A stretch of DNA of 64,000 bases from Ignavibacteriales bacterium (GTDB lineage Bacteria > Bacteroidota > Ignavibacteria > Ignavibacteriales > Ignavibacteriaceae), in assembly GCA_016709155.1 (NCBI GenBank), contig JADJEI010000006.1, positions 62,001 through 126,000 on the forward strand, given 5' to 3'. The notes beneath the pieces were generated by a model. That model was given only the letters and a program-made list of their open reading frames with translations, ran no database searches and was not told the origin of the DNA. The position numbers were made by a program, and so were the translations under genes. Position 1 is the stretch's first letter; each line of letters begins with the position of its first letter. Below, piece after piece: positions 18,780 to 27,475 of this stretch.

Positions 18780-19451
18780 ATGGAAATTCTTATAGCTGAA
18801 GATGATTACCAGATTGCTGCAACTTTAAAAAAGCATTTTCTAGATGAAGGAATTCACTCAATAATAGCTTCTGATGGTGAGCAGGCAATTAAATTATTTA
18901 ATTCAATAAATTTTGACCTGGTATTACTTGATTGGAAGATGCCAAAGTTTACCGGATTGGAAGTCTGCAAAAATATCCGACTTCAGAATGAAAAAATCCC
19001 TATCCTTTTAATTACTGCACTTGTTGATATCTCGAACAAAGTGGAGGCTCTAAATGCAGGCGCTGATGATTATATTACCAAACCTTTTTCATTCGATGAA
19101 GTGCTTGCAAGAATAAATGCAATAATTCGAAGATCAGTTAATTCTAATGATATTTTGGAGTTCGAAGAACTGAAACTTGACTTAAACAAAAGAAAAGTAT
19201 TTACTTCTGCCGGAGGAGACATTCATTTAACTGATAAAGAATTTGACCTACTAAAGTTTATGATCAGGAATAAGGGCGTTATTATCAATAAGGAATTACT
19301 CTGCAAAGAAATTTGGGATTTGAATTTTACCCCGCAAACAAATATCTGTGAAGCAACTATCAAAAACCTAAGGAAAAAAATCGAAGATATTACCGGGAAG
19401 AATTATATAAAAAATATTTACGGCGAAGGATATATTTTAATTGGAGAATAA
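18780..19451 (+). CDS. OmpR/PhoB-family response regulator
   Basis: The 223-residue DNA-binding regulator has a receiver domain (1-115) with the acidic pair in IAEDD, the phosphoacceptor Asp in LLDWKMP, and conserved Thr and Lys (LLITA, ITKPF), followed by an OmpR-type winged helix (about 125-222) with LTDKEFDLLKFMIRNKG and NIYGEGYIL. The histidine kinase gene overlaps its end by 11 bases, so the two form a pair. It heads the unit that continues into the metal transporter genes. Confidence 0.93.
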   Translation: MEILIAEDDYQIAATLKKHFLDEGIHSIIASDGEQAIKLFNSINFDLVLLDWKMPKFTGLEVCKNIRLQNEKIPILLITALVDISNKVEALNAGADDYITKPFSFDEVLARINAIIRRSVNSNDILEFEELKLDLNKRKVFTSAGGDIHLTDKEFDLLKFMIRNKGVIINKELLCKEIWDLNFTPQTNICEATIKNLRKKIEDITGKNYIKNIYGEGYILIGE

Positions 19452-20853
19452 TATTAAGCTTCCCTTTTTAACACGGTCTGTTAAAAGATTGACAGCAATA
19501 AATATTGTTATTTTTTTCTTAGTACTATTGCTCTTTAATATCCTGCTCATGTTTTTAATTTATTTTATTCTTCATAATAATCTTGATAATAGAATTGCTC
19601 ATGAAATCGAAAATATCAGCAAAGGATTATCCGTAAATAAAAATTCCATAACTGTAATTGATTCGAGTGAGTTTTATGAATCCGATCTATATGAATACAA
19701 GTCAACATCCTACTTCCTTCAGATATTCAATCTTCAAAAAAAACAAATAATAAACAGCAGAAATATTAATCTTTATAAATATATTCCTTATACTGAATTT
19801 GATACAACTAAAATTCAATCCACGAACAGTTACAGTTTCGAGGGAAAAAACTTCAGAGCAGGTTATCTAAAATTAATGAATACCGATGGAAATCATGAAG
19901 CTACATTGCGGCTAAGTATATTTGAAAGAGACTTTGAAATTATAGTTAATCAATTAATTATGTTCAACCTTATAGGTTTTTTCATTATAGCTTTGATTAT
20001 TATTGCAGCCAGTGTTTTAGCCGCTAAAAAAACTTTCAAACCGATAAATAATATAATTGATAACGCAAACAGATTTAATGCTGAAAACCTGAGTAAAAGA
20101 ATCAGTGTTAAGGCTGACCCGCTGGATGAGATAGGACGACTAAGAGATACATTAAACGGCCTGTTTCAAAGAATTGAAGACCACGTAAATGAGATAACAC
20201 ATTTCTCCGATCATGTATCGCATCAGTTAATGAACCCATTAACTGCAATTCGGACCGAGATCGAATATCAGTTAAAAAAAGAAAGAACTGCTGATCAGTA
20301 CAAGGAAGCTTTGGTAGGGTTTGAGGGACAGGTAGATAACCTTATCAATATCATTAAAACGTTATTGATGATTGCTAAGAGCGGAAAAATAAAATCAGAA
20401 TGCAAAAAGGTTTTTAGTTTGAGTAAGTTAATCAGAGGTGATGTCCTTAATTATTTTAAGAATTACAAAATAAAATATGAAATAGAAGACAATCTTTATT
20501 TGCGAGGTGAATCAGAAAAAGTATATATGGTTTTGCAAAACCTGATTCATAACGCACTTAAATATTCACCCGAATCGGAGGAAGTACTCGTAATAGCAAA
20601 ATCTTTAAATGATAAAATAGTTGTCTCGGTACAGGATAATGGGATTGGGATTAATGATTTTGAGAAAGCTAACATCTTCCAAAAATTTTATCGTACGCCG
20701 CAGGCTGAAAAATTAGGTATAAAGGGTTTTGGCTTGGGCTTAAGTCTCGTAAAATCAATAGTAGAGGAAGCATCCGGTTCAATCGAAGTGATTGATAATA
20801 AACCAAATGGAACTATTTTTAATATTTATTTCAAACGCATTGAATTGAATTAG
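19441..20853 (+). CDS. Membrane sensor histidine kinase
   Basis: Partner of the upstream regulator. The 470 residues have two transmembrane helices (about 17-40 and 172-196) around a 130-residue periplasmic domain, a HAMP segment (195-245), HisKA with SHQLMNPLTAIRTEI in place of the common SHELRTPL, and an HATPase with NLIHNALKYS, DNGIGI and GFGLGLSLVKS. The start codon is TTG within the end of the regulator gene. The position ahead of zinc-type transport genes suggests metal sensing, which is inference. Confidence 0.92.
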   Translation: MENNIKLPFLTRSVKRLTAINIVIFFLVLLLFNILLMFLIYFILHNNLDNRIAHEIENISKGLSVNKNSITVIDSSEFYESDLYEYKSTSYFLQIFNLQKKQIINSRNINLYKYIPYTEFDTTKIQSTNSYSFEGKNFRAGYLKLMNTDGNHEATLRLSIFERDFEIIVNQLIMFNLIGFFIIALIIIAASVLAAKKTFKPINNIIDNANRFNAENLSKRISVKADPLDEIGRLRDTLNGLFQRIEDHVNEITHFSDHVSHQLMNPLTAIRTEIEYQLKKERTADQYKEALVGFEGQVDNLINIIKTLLMIAKSGKIKSECKKVFSLSKLIRGDVLNYFKNYKIKYEIEDNLYLRGESEKVYMVLQNLIHNALKYSPESEEVLVIAKSLNDKIVVSVQDNGIGINDFEKANIFQKFYRTPQAEKLGIKGFGLGLSLVKSIVEEASGSIEVIDNKPNGTIFNIYFKRIELN

Positions 20854-20893
20854 CCGAGATAAGATATCAACTCAAATCAAATTTGCTGCACAA

Positions 20894-21328
20894 TTGGTAA
20901 ACCACATTTGGCAATTCTACTTGCGGTACATTTTCACCTTGCCTGCTTGCTTAAAATATTTTATGTTTGTTTCAGTAATGATTCATTTATCTAAATACCG
21001 TCACGGCTTAAGCAAAACATTTTTGTTCATTTACTTTTTGTTTTTAGCGGTCAGTGTTTTTCATTTTCACCATATCAGTTTGTTAAATGAAAATTCTATC
21101 AAGACCGAATTACCGCAAAGAAACAATTCTGACATCATTTTAAGCGGCGTAACCTTTTGTCAGCTTGCGCAATTCAGCACCAGTATTTTTAATTTAGATT
21201 ACTCGGCAGATAAACAGCTTAGCATTAAATATTTCTCAGTTCCTGCTTTACTAACGACAAATGAAGTTTTAGTTTCTAATTTTTATAATCTCGTAAATCC
21301 TCTTCGCGGTCCTCCCTCCTTCTCCTAA
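20894..21328 (+). CDS. Hypothetical protein with membrane helix and His-rich stretch
   Basis: The function is not recognised. The frame allows 144 residues, but a later start such as the Met of MIHLSKYRHG would remove an unlikely leader. One transmembrane helix (FLFIYFLFLAVSVF) is followed at once by HFHHIS, and the C terminus reads LRGPPSFS. Small proteins with a single helix, histidines and a terminal R-G/A-PP motif are often found beside metal export or uptake genes in Bacteroidota. It lies between the kinase and the porin-like gene, in the same direction. Confidence 0.55.
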   Translation: MVNHIWQFYLRYIFTLPACLKYFMFVSVMIHLSKYRHGLSKTFLFIYFLFLAVSVFHFHHISLLNENSIKTELPQRNNSDIILSGVTFCQLAQFSTSIFNLDYSADKQLSIKYFSVPALLTTNEVLVSNFYNLVNPLRGPPSFS

Positions 21329-21408
21329 ATATATTCAAAGCTTTATTGATGTGGAATTAGCTCCACAATAATTAATTAGTTTTAAAATAAATTTATTGGA
21401 GACTCTTT

Positions 21409-22563
21409 ATGAGAAAAATATTTTTTTTCTTTTTTTGGCTTTCATGTTTTATAGTATTGAAAGCGCAATCGAACACAAATCCCGATATAAGTTTAATCGG
21501 AACGTTTAATACATATTCAAATTTTATAAGAGATACACCGGAATATGGCAAATTAAATTTTGAAACTCCTTCAATGGAGCTGTTCATTGATGGATATCTC
21601 AATCCTTACTCAAGGGCAACAGCCAATATTGCTTATGAAGATGGTGAATTTGCTGTAGAAGAATTGTATGCACAAGTGCTTCGAGGTTTGCCTCTTGATC
21701 TTCAAATTAAAGCAGGAAAATATTTAGTTGGCTTTGGTAAGATAAATACAATCCATCCGCACGCCTGGCCATTCTTAGAGCGTCCTTTGTTTCATCAAAT
21801 TTATTTTGGAGCAGAAGGATTTAACGACATTGGGTTCGATGTAAGTTATGCCCTCCCCTTCGAGAATTTTTATTCTTCTTTAGATATTGGAATATTTAAA
21901 GGTGATGCAATTGCAAAAACCGTTGCTTCCGATCCTGAAGATGCTTCAACCTTTTACGACTTGCGGGGTAATAATCCGGTCTTTGTTGGAAGATGGGGTA
22001 ATTTTTTTCAGTTAGATGATTACAGCGATCTTGAACTTGGTTTAAACGGCTCGTATGGCGTGCACTCGTATGATTACCTAACTTCTGATTCACGCAAAGC
22101 ACTTTATTACACTTACACAGGTTTGGATTTCAAATATAAATATCGCGCTGATGCTTACACATCGTTAGTAATTCAAGGCGAAGGAATGTTAAACAGCAGA
22201 GAAGTTAATAGAACGACTGAAGATGCTTCATTGCCGAATGAAAACATCAAAACATTTGGTGCTTTCATCTATTTCGATTATCAATTTGCGAAACAATTTA
22301 GCGTCGGGGCAAAGTATGATTTCACTTATGGGATAATCGGCGATGAGCCTGGCTATGCAACTTTAAGTAATGATGATAAAAATAAAACTCAGGGTATTTC
22401 CGGTTGGCTTGGGTTCTATCCTGTTGAGGAAACTCTTGCCTTCAGGCTGGGGGCAGAAAATTTATTCTTCAATTATGCCTACGGAACTCCGAGAGATTCT
22501 GAAACAACGATAAAACTTCAGATGATATTTTCACTCGGACCACATAAAGCTCATCCATTCTAA
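21409..22563 (+). CDS. Outer-membrane porin-like beta-barrel protein of the metal uptake operon
   Basis: The 384-residue protein has a signal peptide (residues 1-20, KAQ end) and a body of alternating aromatic and polar residues ending in ...LQMIFSLGPHKAHPF, typical of outer-membrane barrels. Blocks such as ELFIDGYLNPYSRATANI and KAGKYLVGFGKINTIHPHAWPF resemble porin-like proteins found next to zinc transporters. It is followed 20 bases later by the metal-binding lipoprotein/periplasmic gene, so it probably lets Zn2+ or Mn2+ across the outer membrane. The substrate is inferred from context. Confidence 0.78.
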   Translation: MRKIFFFFFWLSCFIVLKAQSNTNPDISLIGTFNTYSNFIRDTPEYGKLNFETPSMELFIDGYLNPYSRATANIAYEDGEFAVEELYAQVLRGLPLDLQIKAGKYLVGFGKINTIHPHAWPFLERPLFHQIYFGAEGFNDIGFDVSYALPFENFYSSLDIGIFKGDAIAKTVASDPEDASTFYDLRGNNPVFVGRWGNFFQLDDYSDLELGLNGSYGVHSYDYLTSDSRKALYYTYTGLDFKYKYRADAYTSLVIQGEGMLNSREVNRTTEDASLPNENIKTFGAFIYFDYQFAKQFSVGAKYDFTYGIIGDEPGYATLSNDDKNKTQGISGWLGFYPVEETLAFRLGAENLFFNYAYGTPRDSETTIKLQMIFSLGPHKAHPF

Positions 22564-22583
22564 ATATTGAAAAGGAAATTAAA

Positions 22584-23453
22584 ATGAAAAAAATAATATT
22601 ATTAGCATTGTTCTTCATATTCAACCTTACATTTGCACAGGTGAATGTAGTAACTACAACTTCAACAATTTATGATCTTGTAAAAGAGATCGGCAAAGAT
22701 AAAGTAGAAGTTGATTACCTTTGCCGCGGTGATCAGGATCCGCACTTCCTCGAAGTAAAACCAAGTTACATGATGAAACTTCGCAAAGCAGATATGCTGA
22801 TGAAGATAGGCTTGGGATTGGAAATGTGGGCACAGCAATTAATTGATGGTTCGCGCAATTCAAAATTGGAAGTAGTTGATTTATCAATTGACATTTCAAA
22901 AAAAGAAGTTCCAACAGGAAAGGTGGATGCAAGTCAAGGTGATATTCATCCTTACGGCAATCCGCATTACTGGCTTGATCCTGAAAATGTAAAAGTAATG
23001 GCTAAAGAAATTTATGAAGCGCTTTCAGATAAAGACTCCGAAAACTCTGCTTTCTATAAAAAGAATTATGAAGCCTATTCAAAAAAGTTAGATGCTAAAA
23101 TCTCAGAGTGGAAAAATAAACTGTCTGCTTTAAAAGATAAGCCGATTGTATTTTTTCATGCAAGCTGGATTTACTTTGCCGAAAGATTTGGAATTAAGAT
23201 TGCCGGTTATGTTGAACCAAAGCCGGGTATAACTCCAACACCATCGCACAATGCTGATGTTATCAATCTTGTAAAGAAAAATAAAATAACAAAAATCGTA
23301 ATGGAAAATTTTTACAGCGATAATGCCCCGAATCAAATAGCTGAAAAAACCGGTGCGAAAGTAATCAAAGTCCCGGTTAATGTTTATGGAATGGAAGGGG
23401 TTGATACATACATAAAAATGATGGATTACATAATTAATCAAATCACTAAATAA
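22584..23453 (+). CDS. znuA: Metal ABC transporter substrate-binding protein (ZnuA/TroA family)
   Basis: A 289-residue periplasmic metal-binding protein with a signal peptide (1-18). Family features are VVTTTSTIYDLVKEIG at the mature start, the metal-ligand His in GDQDPHFLEVKPS, the second His in GNPHYWLDPENV, the third in FFHASWIYFAERFG and a C-terminal acidic ligand region near MENFYSDNAPNQIAEKTGA. The His-rich loop of classical ZnuA is short (only DIHPYGNPH), so zinc versus manganese cannot be decided. ATPase and permease genes follow. Confidence 0.92.
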   Translation: MKKIILLALFFIFNLTFAQVNVVTTTSTIYDLVKEIGKDKVEVDYLCRGDQDPHFLEVKPSYMMKLRKADMLMKIGLGLEMWAQQLIDGSRNSKLEVVDLSIDISKKEVPTGKVDASQGDIHPYGNPHYWLDPENVKVMAKEIYEALSDKDSENSAFYKKNYEAYSKKLDAKISEWKNKLSALKDKPIVFFHASWIYFAERFGIKIAGYVEPKPGITPTPSHNADVINLVKKNKITKIVMENFYSDNAPNQIAEKTGAKVIKVPVNVYGMEGVDTYIKMMDYIINQITK

Positions 23454-23458
23454 TAATA

Positions 23459-23541
23459 ATCACCTTGTGATCTCTTTGTGTCTTCGTGCCTTGGTGGCAA
23501 AACAAGTAATCAAGTCGCGAAGGCACAAAGTTTCACAAAGG
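23459..23541. repeat. Inverted pair of a CTTTGTG...CTTCGTG type intergenic repeat
   Basis: The gap between the binding-protein and ATPase genes holds CTTTGTGTCTTCGTGCCTT and, in opposite orientation, CGAAGGCACAAAGTTTCAC. Together they can form a long imperfect hairpin. Sequences of this kind are common as dispersed repeats in Bacteroidota. Confidence 0.55.
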
Positions 23542-23552
23542 AATAAATACAG

Positions 23553-24302
23553 ATGGAAAAAGAAATAATAAAGTTTACTGAAGTCGCAATCGGTTATAAC
23601 AAAAAGACCATCGCAAAAAGTATTTCCTTATCAATCTATCAAAATGATTTCATTGGATTGGTAGGACCAAATGGTGCCGGTAAAACGACTTTTCTAAAAA
23701 CTCTTTTAGGAAGCATTAGATCGCTTTCGGGATCAATAATAAAGGACGATCTACGATTCGGTTATGTTCCGCAGAGAGATGTGGTGCAGCCGCTTCTTCC
23801 CTATACTGTATTTGATGTGGTGATGATGGGAAGATATTCTTTGCTGCCGACTTTTTCTTCTCCAAAGAAAGTTGACATTGAAAACGTTTTATCAAGTTTA
23901 GAAAAAGTTGGAATAGCCGATTTAAAAAATTTACTTTATAACAGTTTGTCAGGTGGACAAAGACAGCGAACTTTGATCGCAAGGGCTTTGGCTGTCGAGC
24001 CGGATATTTTAATTCTTGATGAACCGACAAATGGAATGGATACACCCTCCCATTACGGCTTACTCGAATTAATTTCCGAGCTTCATGAAAAACAAAACTT
24101 GACTATTCTGCTTGTAAGTCATTTGCTTACGGATGTAGCAAATTATGTTAAAAAAATAATCCTGATTGAAAAAAACTTTTTTCAGTTTGGGAGAATAGAA
24201 GAAATTCTTTCGGAAGAAAATTTAATGAAAGCTTATTCTTCTTCATTTTCGGTAACAAAATTGAATGACGAATTTATAATCACATTAAAGCACAGGAATT
24301 AA
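23553..24302 (+). CDS. znuC: Metal ABC transporter ATP-binding protein
   Basis: The 249-residue ATPase powers metal import. Walker A is GPNGAGKTT (about residues 37-45), the signature motif is LSGGQRQR, Walker B is ILILDEPTNGMD and the switch His lies in LLVSHLL. It is separated from the permease start by one base and is preceded by a repeat-containing gap of 99 bases. Confidence 0.94.
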   Translation: MEKEIIKFTEVAIGYNKKTIAKSISLSIYQNDFIGLVGPNGAGKTTFLKTLLGSIRSLSGSIIKDDLRFGYVPQRDVVQPLLPYTVFDVVMMGRYSLLPTFSSPKKVDIENVLSSLEKVGIADLKNLLYNSLSGGQRQRTLIARALAVEPDILILDEPTNGMDTPSHYGLLELISELHEKQNLTILLVSHLLTDVANYVKKIILIEKNFFQFGRIEEILSEENLMKAYSSSFSVTKLNDEFIITLKHRN

Positions 24303-24303
24303 A

Positions 24304-25185
24304 TTGGAAATAATTCAACAGCTAATAGAAATTTTTCCCTATGCAATTCTCGGAAGCATTCTTGCAGGAATTATATGCGGGTTTCTCGGAGTGTTTGTTG
24401 TTTCGCAAAGAGTAGTTTTTCTCGGTGCATCATTAACTCAAGTTGCAATCGCAGGAGTAGCATTTTCATTTCTTCATTTAATAAATATTGAAGCTCTGAT
24501 TTCATCTATATTCAATATTGTAATCACCGAAGATTCATATCTACATCATTTTGAGCCGGCGTTCTTTTCACTTCTATTTTCACTCTTAGTAGTTATAATA
24601 TTTTCACAGACACACAGACAAAAATATTTAACTCAAGACGGACTGCTGGGAATTATTTTCGTGGTAGCAATCGCAGCGCGAATAATGATCATACAAAAAA
24701 GTCCTGTAGCGGAACTTTCCGAGATAGAATCAATAATGAAGGGTGATATTTTATTTATTGGTTCGCGTGAGTTTTATTCACTGCTTGTCATTACATTTTT
24801 TATAGTAACATTTTTCACATTATTTCAAAAGCAGCTCAAGTTTGTAGTGTTTGATGCTGAGTCATCTTCAGCTTATGGAATAAATTCAAAACTATGGCTG
24901 CTGCTATTTTACATTGTAGTTGGAACAGGAATTTCCCTTACAACAAGATATGTTGGTGATGTATTTACTTTTGCTTATTTAATTATTCCCTCAGCTATGG
25001 GAATAATGATCGGTAAAAGTGTGTTAAAAGTTTTTCTGATAGCTGTAATAATTGGAGCCTCGCTTCCACCGATTGCATTATTCTTAGCTTTTAAATATGA
25101 TTTTTCCAGTGGACCAATGGCAGTGACACTTGCTTTTGCAGCATTTCTTATTGTATTAATCTATAAAAAAGTAAAAGAGAATTGA
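24304..25185 (+). CDS. znuB: Metal ABC transporter permease
   Basis: The 293-residue inner-membrane subunit has eight or nine transmembrane helices. Family sequence includes the N-terminal block ILAGIICGFLGVFVVSQRVVFLGASL and the C-terminal GDVFTFAYLIIPSAMG. It begins with a TTG codon right after the ATPase gene stop and ends the operon; the region behind it leads into the tRNA-Ser locus. Confidence 0.93.
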   Translation: MEIIQQLIEIFPYAILGSILAGIICGFLGVFVVSQRVVFLGASLTQVAIAGVAFSFLHLINIEALISSIFNIVITEDSYLHHFEPAFFSLLFSLLVVIIFSQTHRQKYLTQDGLLGIIFVVAIAARIMIIQKSPVAELSEIESIMKGDILFIGSREFYSLLVITFFIVTFFTLFQKQLKFVVFDAESSSAYGINSKLWLLLFYIVVGTGISLTTRYVGDVFTFAYLIIPSAMGIMIGKSVLKVFLIAVIIGASLPPIALFLAFKYDFSSGPMAVTLAFAAFLIVLIYKKVKEN

Positions 25186-25214
25186 CAAAGTTTTTAATAT
25201 TCAAACAGAAATAT

Positions 25215-25222
25215 TATCTTTG
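25215..25222 (+). promoter_or_regulatory. Possible -7 element ahead of the tRNA-Ser locus
   Basis: TATCTTTG followed by CA matches the Bacteroidota TAnnTTTG box. A TTGACA lies upstream at 25182-25187 but is about 30 bases away, longer than the usual 19-21, so the -33 partner is not convincing. Confidence 0.35.
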
Positions 25223-25298
25223 CACACAAAATTTTTCAGCCTGAATGTTTAACCAAAAACGACAGGTAATTCAAGTTAAAATAAAATTTACTTTTTAT

Positions 25299-25338
25299 GG
25301 AGAGTGGCCGAGTGGTTTACCATTGGGACTAAACCGAT
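25299..25338 (+). pseudogene. Degenerate 5' part of a tRNA-Ser
   Basis: GGAGAGTGGCCGAGTGG here matches the first 18 bases of the intact tRNA-Ser at 25374 (with one missing G), and ACTAAACCGATTA resembles its anticodon arm with changes. No variable arm, T-arm or 3' acceptor strand follows, so it cannot form a tRNA. Confidence 0.75.
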
Positions 25339-25373
25339 TAGCTTAATTTTGAAATACTAATTTTCTATCTATT

Positions 25374-25463
25374 GGAGAGGTGGCCGAGTGGCTTAAGGTA
25401 GCGGTTTGCTAAACCGCCGTACTGGGTAAACCGGTACCGAGGGTTCGAATCCCTCCCTCTCCG
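25374..25463 (+). tRNA. tRNA-Ser (anticodon GCT)
   Basis: A 90-base class II tRNA with acceptor strands GGAGAGG/CCTCTCC and discriminator G. The anticodon stem GCGGT/ACCGC encloses TTGCTAA with anticodon GCT. The variable arm TACTGGGTAAACCGGTA and the T-arm GGGTTCGAATCCC are intact. CCA is not encoded. Confidence 0.95.
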
Positions 25464-25470
25464 CAACTAA

Positions 25471-25497
25471 GCTTCCTAATAGGGAAGCATTTTTTTA
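25471..25497 (+). terminator. Terminator after tRNA-Ser
   Basis: GCTTCC and GGAAGC pair around TAATAG and are followed by a run of seven T. The same hairpin recurs after the 3' tRNA copy at 25830-25856. Confidence 0.8.
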
Positions 25498-25499
25498 TT

Positions 25500-25748
25500 A
25501 TGGAAAAATATTTTACTTATATTCTTAGAAGTAAAAATCATAACAAGCATTATTACGGTTATACGTCTGATTTAGAAAAGAGACTTATTGAACATAATTC
25601 AGGCTTGTCTTCTTACACAAAAAAATTTCTGCCCTGGGATATAATTTATTTTGAAGAGTTTTCATCCAGAACCGAAGCAATCAAAAGAGAAAACTTTTTC
25701 AAAAGCTTAACTGGATACCATTGGTTGAAGGAAAATAAAATTATTTAA
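25500..25748 (+). CDS. Small GIY-YIG nuclease inserted at tRNA-Ser
   Basis: The 82 residues form a single GIY-YIG domain. The two tyrosine motifs are seen as YFTYILRS and HYYGYTSD, the conserved Arg in LEKRLIEHNSG, and the catalytic Glu in AIKRENFFKS; the C terminus YHWLKENKII is typical of the stand-alone type. It starts two bases after the T-run of the tRNA-Ser terminator and is followed at 25774 by a second copy of the tRNA 3' half with its terminator, so it sits between two direct repeats. Such small nucleases are often multicopy in Bacteroidota. Whether it cuts tRNA genes is not known. Confidence 0.85.
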   Translation: MEKYFTYILRSKNHNKHYYGYTSDLEKRLIEHNSGLSSYTKKFLPWDIIYFEEFSSRTEAIKRENFFKSLTGYHWLKENKII

Positions 25749-25773
25749 TATAATTATTGGAATGAATTTTTAA

Positions 25774-25856
25774 TACTGGGTAAACCGGTACCGATGGCAT
25801 TGCCAGAATCCCTCCCTCTCCGCAACTAAGCTTCATAATAGGGAAGCTTTTTTTAT
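25774..25856 (+). repeat. Second copy of the tRNA-Ser 3' half and its terminator
   Basis: This stretch repeats 25420-25498: the variable arm TACTGGGTAAACCGGTACCGA, the end AATCCCTCCCTCTCCGCAAC and the AAGCTTC...GGGAAGC terminator. The T-arm differs, with TGGCATTGCCA in place of GGGTTCG, so the copy is not a working tRNA end. It forms direct repeats on both sides of the GIY-YIG gene. Confidence 0.85.
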
Positions 25857-25922
25857 TTCTGGAAAACTTTTTTGAGTTGGATATGTTTAAGAAATGCTAG
25901 GTTAATAAATTAAAAATAAAAA

Positions 25923-25950
25923 AAGCCAATCACCTCTCAGTGACTGGCTT
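25923..25950 (-). terminator. Terminator of the VWA lipoprotein gene
   Basis: On the minus strand AAGCCAGTCAC pairs with GTGATTGGCTT (one mismatch) around TGAGAG, then a run of seven T follows. Confidence 0.75.
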
Positions 25951-25969
25951 ATCAAAGGTGTGTAGAAAT

Positions 25970-27055
25970 CTAATACGTTATAGTAAATGTTTGTGATCCA
26001 TCTGCTGTTGAAGTGAAAATAGTAATTTTAACAGTGTGAGAAACTCCTGTGTTTGCAGTTACAAATTCAACTAAATAACTATTTGCAAGTGCACCGGCAA
26101 CGGGTAAATCTGATAAATTTAATCCTAAAGCATCTTCAGGAATATATTTGATTGTTCCACCAGTACATCTGGAAAGCGCTGCCGGTTCTTCATCATATTC
26201 ATCCCAATATGAATTATTATAATAAGTCGTATCGCCGCTAAAAACTGTGTGAACAGTTGCCTTACCACTAAGTAAGCTGCACCCCATTGCATTATTCCAT
26301 GTTACAGCATCTGATTGTGTAGGTTCGTCTGTAAAGTTGATGAAAACTCTTTGAGCTCCAGCTCTCCAACTATAGACAGAGTCAGCAAATATTGAAGCGA
26401 TAACATCATTTTCATCAGTAGCGTAACCAAAACTATACGCACGGTTTTCAATCGTAGCACTGTCAGGTCCCGAAAATCCAATTGTCCTGTCCGTGCCGGT
26501 ATATCTATTTAAATAATTACTAATAGATGCAGCATCAGTAAAATTTATACCGCCGTCAACATCACCATAGCCAAAACCAACAACTCCGAATTTAACATCA
26601 AGTCCGCTGGATTGTAAGAAAGTGGCAAACTCGATTATACTTGCAGCAACTGAATCAGCTTCTTCACCCATGCTGCCTGAATTATCAACGCAAAAAACAA
26701 TATCAGCGGTTAATACGTTTCCAGTGCTTACCTTAGAAACTTTTAACCCTTGAACAACACCATCCTCTTCAACAAATATGTTTGAAGCAGATGGATTGCT
26801 TGCATCGTAAAATAATGTTATAGGTTGATTTGAAGTAGGGTCAATTAATCCAGTTAGATTTAATTTTACTCTATTGGCATCAGAAGTAAAAGAAGCAGAA
26901 GGTAAAACGTTGTTATGGACAGGTGTTGGAACTGTTACACCGGATGGATCTGCAGGAATATCGGTATTCTGGTCTTCAGGTGTTTCGGCAGTATCGCAAG
27001 AAAAATAAATCAATGATGTGAATACTAACATCAGAACAAGTAAAAACTTACTCAT
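25970..27055 (-). CDS. Lipoprotein with von Willebrand factor A domain
   Basis: The 361-residue product begins with a lipoprotein signal ending LIYFSC (Cys20), a Pro/Thr-rich linker, a short beta domain and a VWA domain (about 115-320). The MIDAS motif is complete in VDNSGSMG, with a later Asp in FTDEPTQSD. It should be a surface or periplasmic protein that binds a partner through a metal ion. There is no T9SS tail, and no neighbour explains its role. Its terminator lies at 25923-25950. Confidence 0.85.
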   Translation of the reverse strand: MSKFLLVLMLVFTSLIYFSCDTAETPEDQNTDIPADPSGVTVPTPVHNNVLPSASFTSDANRVKLNLTGLIDPTSNQPITLFYDASNPSASNIFVEEDGVVQGLKVSKVSTGNVLTADIVFCVDNSGSMGEEADSVAASIIEFATFLQSSGLDVKFGVVGFGYGDVDGGINFTDAASISNYLNRYTGTDRTIGFSGPDSATIENRAYSFGYATDENDVIASIFADSVYSWRAGAQRVFINFTDEPTQSDAVTWNNAMGCSLLSGKATVHTVFSGDTTYYNNSYWDEYDEEPAALSRCTGGTIKYIPEDALGLNLSDLPVAGALANSYLVEFVTANTGVSHTVKITIFTSTADGSQTFTITY

Positions 27056-27475
27056 TTTGTTTCTCCCTTTTTGATTAATGAATAGCTAGTTATTACGAAA
27101 CTTTTATCAAGAACAATCAAAACTTAATTAATAATAAAATTAAAGTGAAATTTAGGCTGCCATAAAGCGAGCACATTTTTTCTTACGTTTGAAAGTAAAC
27201 TGATGGCAATATTTTATAATAGAGTATATTAATCTGTTATAGAGTCGGAATTATCAAATCATCATTGATTGATTTTTATCACAACTTCAATCTTTTTAGT
27301 TTAGCTAAAATATATTATTTACTCTTTGTTGCTTAGATTTGATTAGCAAAAATTCTGGTTCTTATATTCTGGAGTTGATACAGAGGAGTATGGATTTTAG
27401 AAATATACTTTCCTCCACAATCTCCGATCAATTTAATTTTTTAGTTTTCTTTTTTGAAAAAGTATGAGCTTTAAA
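27056..27475. other. Intergenic region between divergent genes, no gene seen
   Basis: About 420 AT-rich bases that should contain promoters for the VWA lipoprotein gene and the efflux operon. I see no hairpin or coding frame that stands out. Confidence 0.4.

Noticed and set aside
25182..25222. TTGACA and TATCTTTG as a full promoter for tRNA-Ser
   Set aside because: The spacer is about 27-30 bases, too long for either consensus; only the TATCTTTG part was kept, with low confidence.
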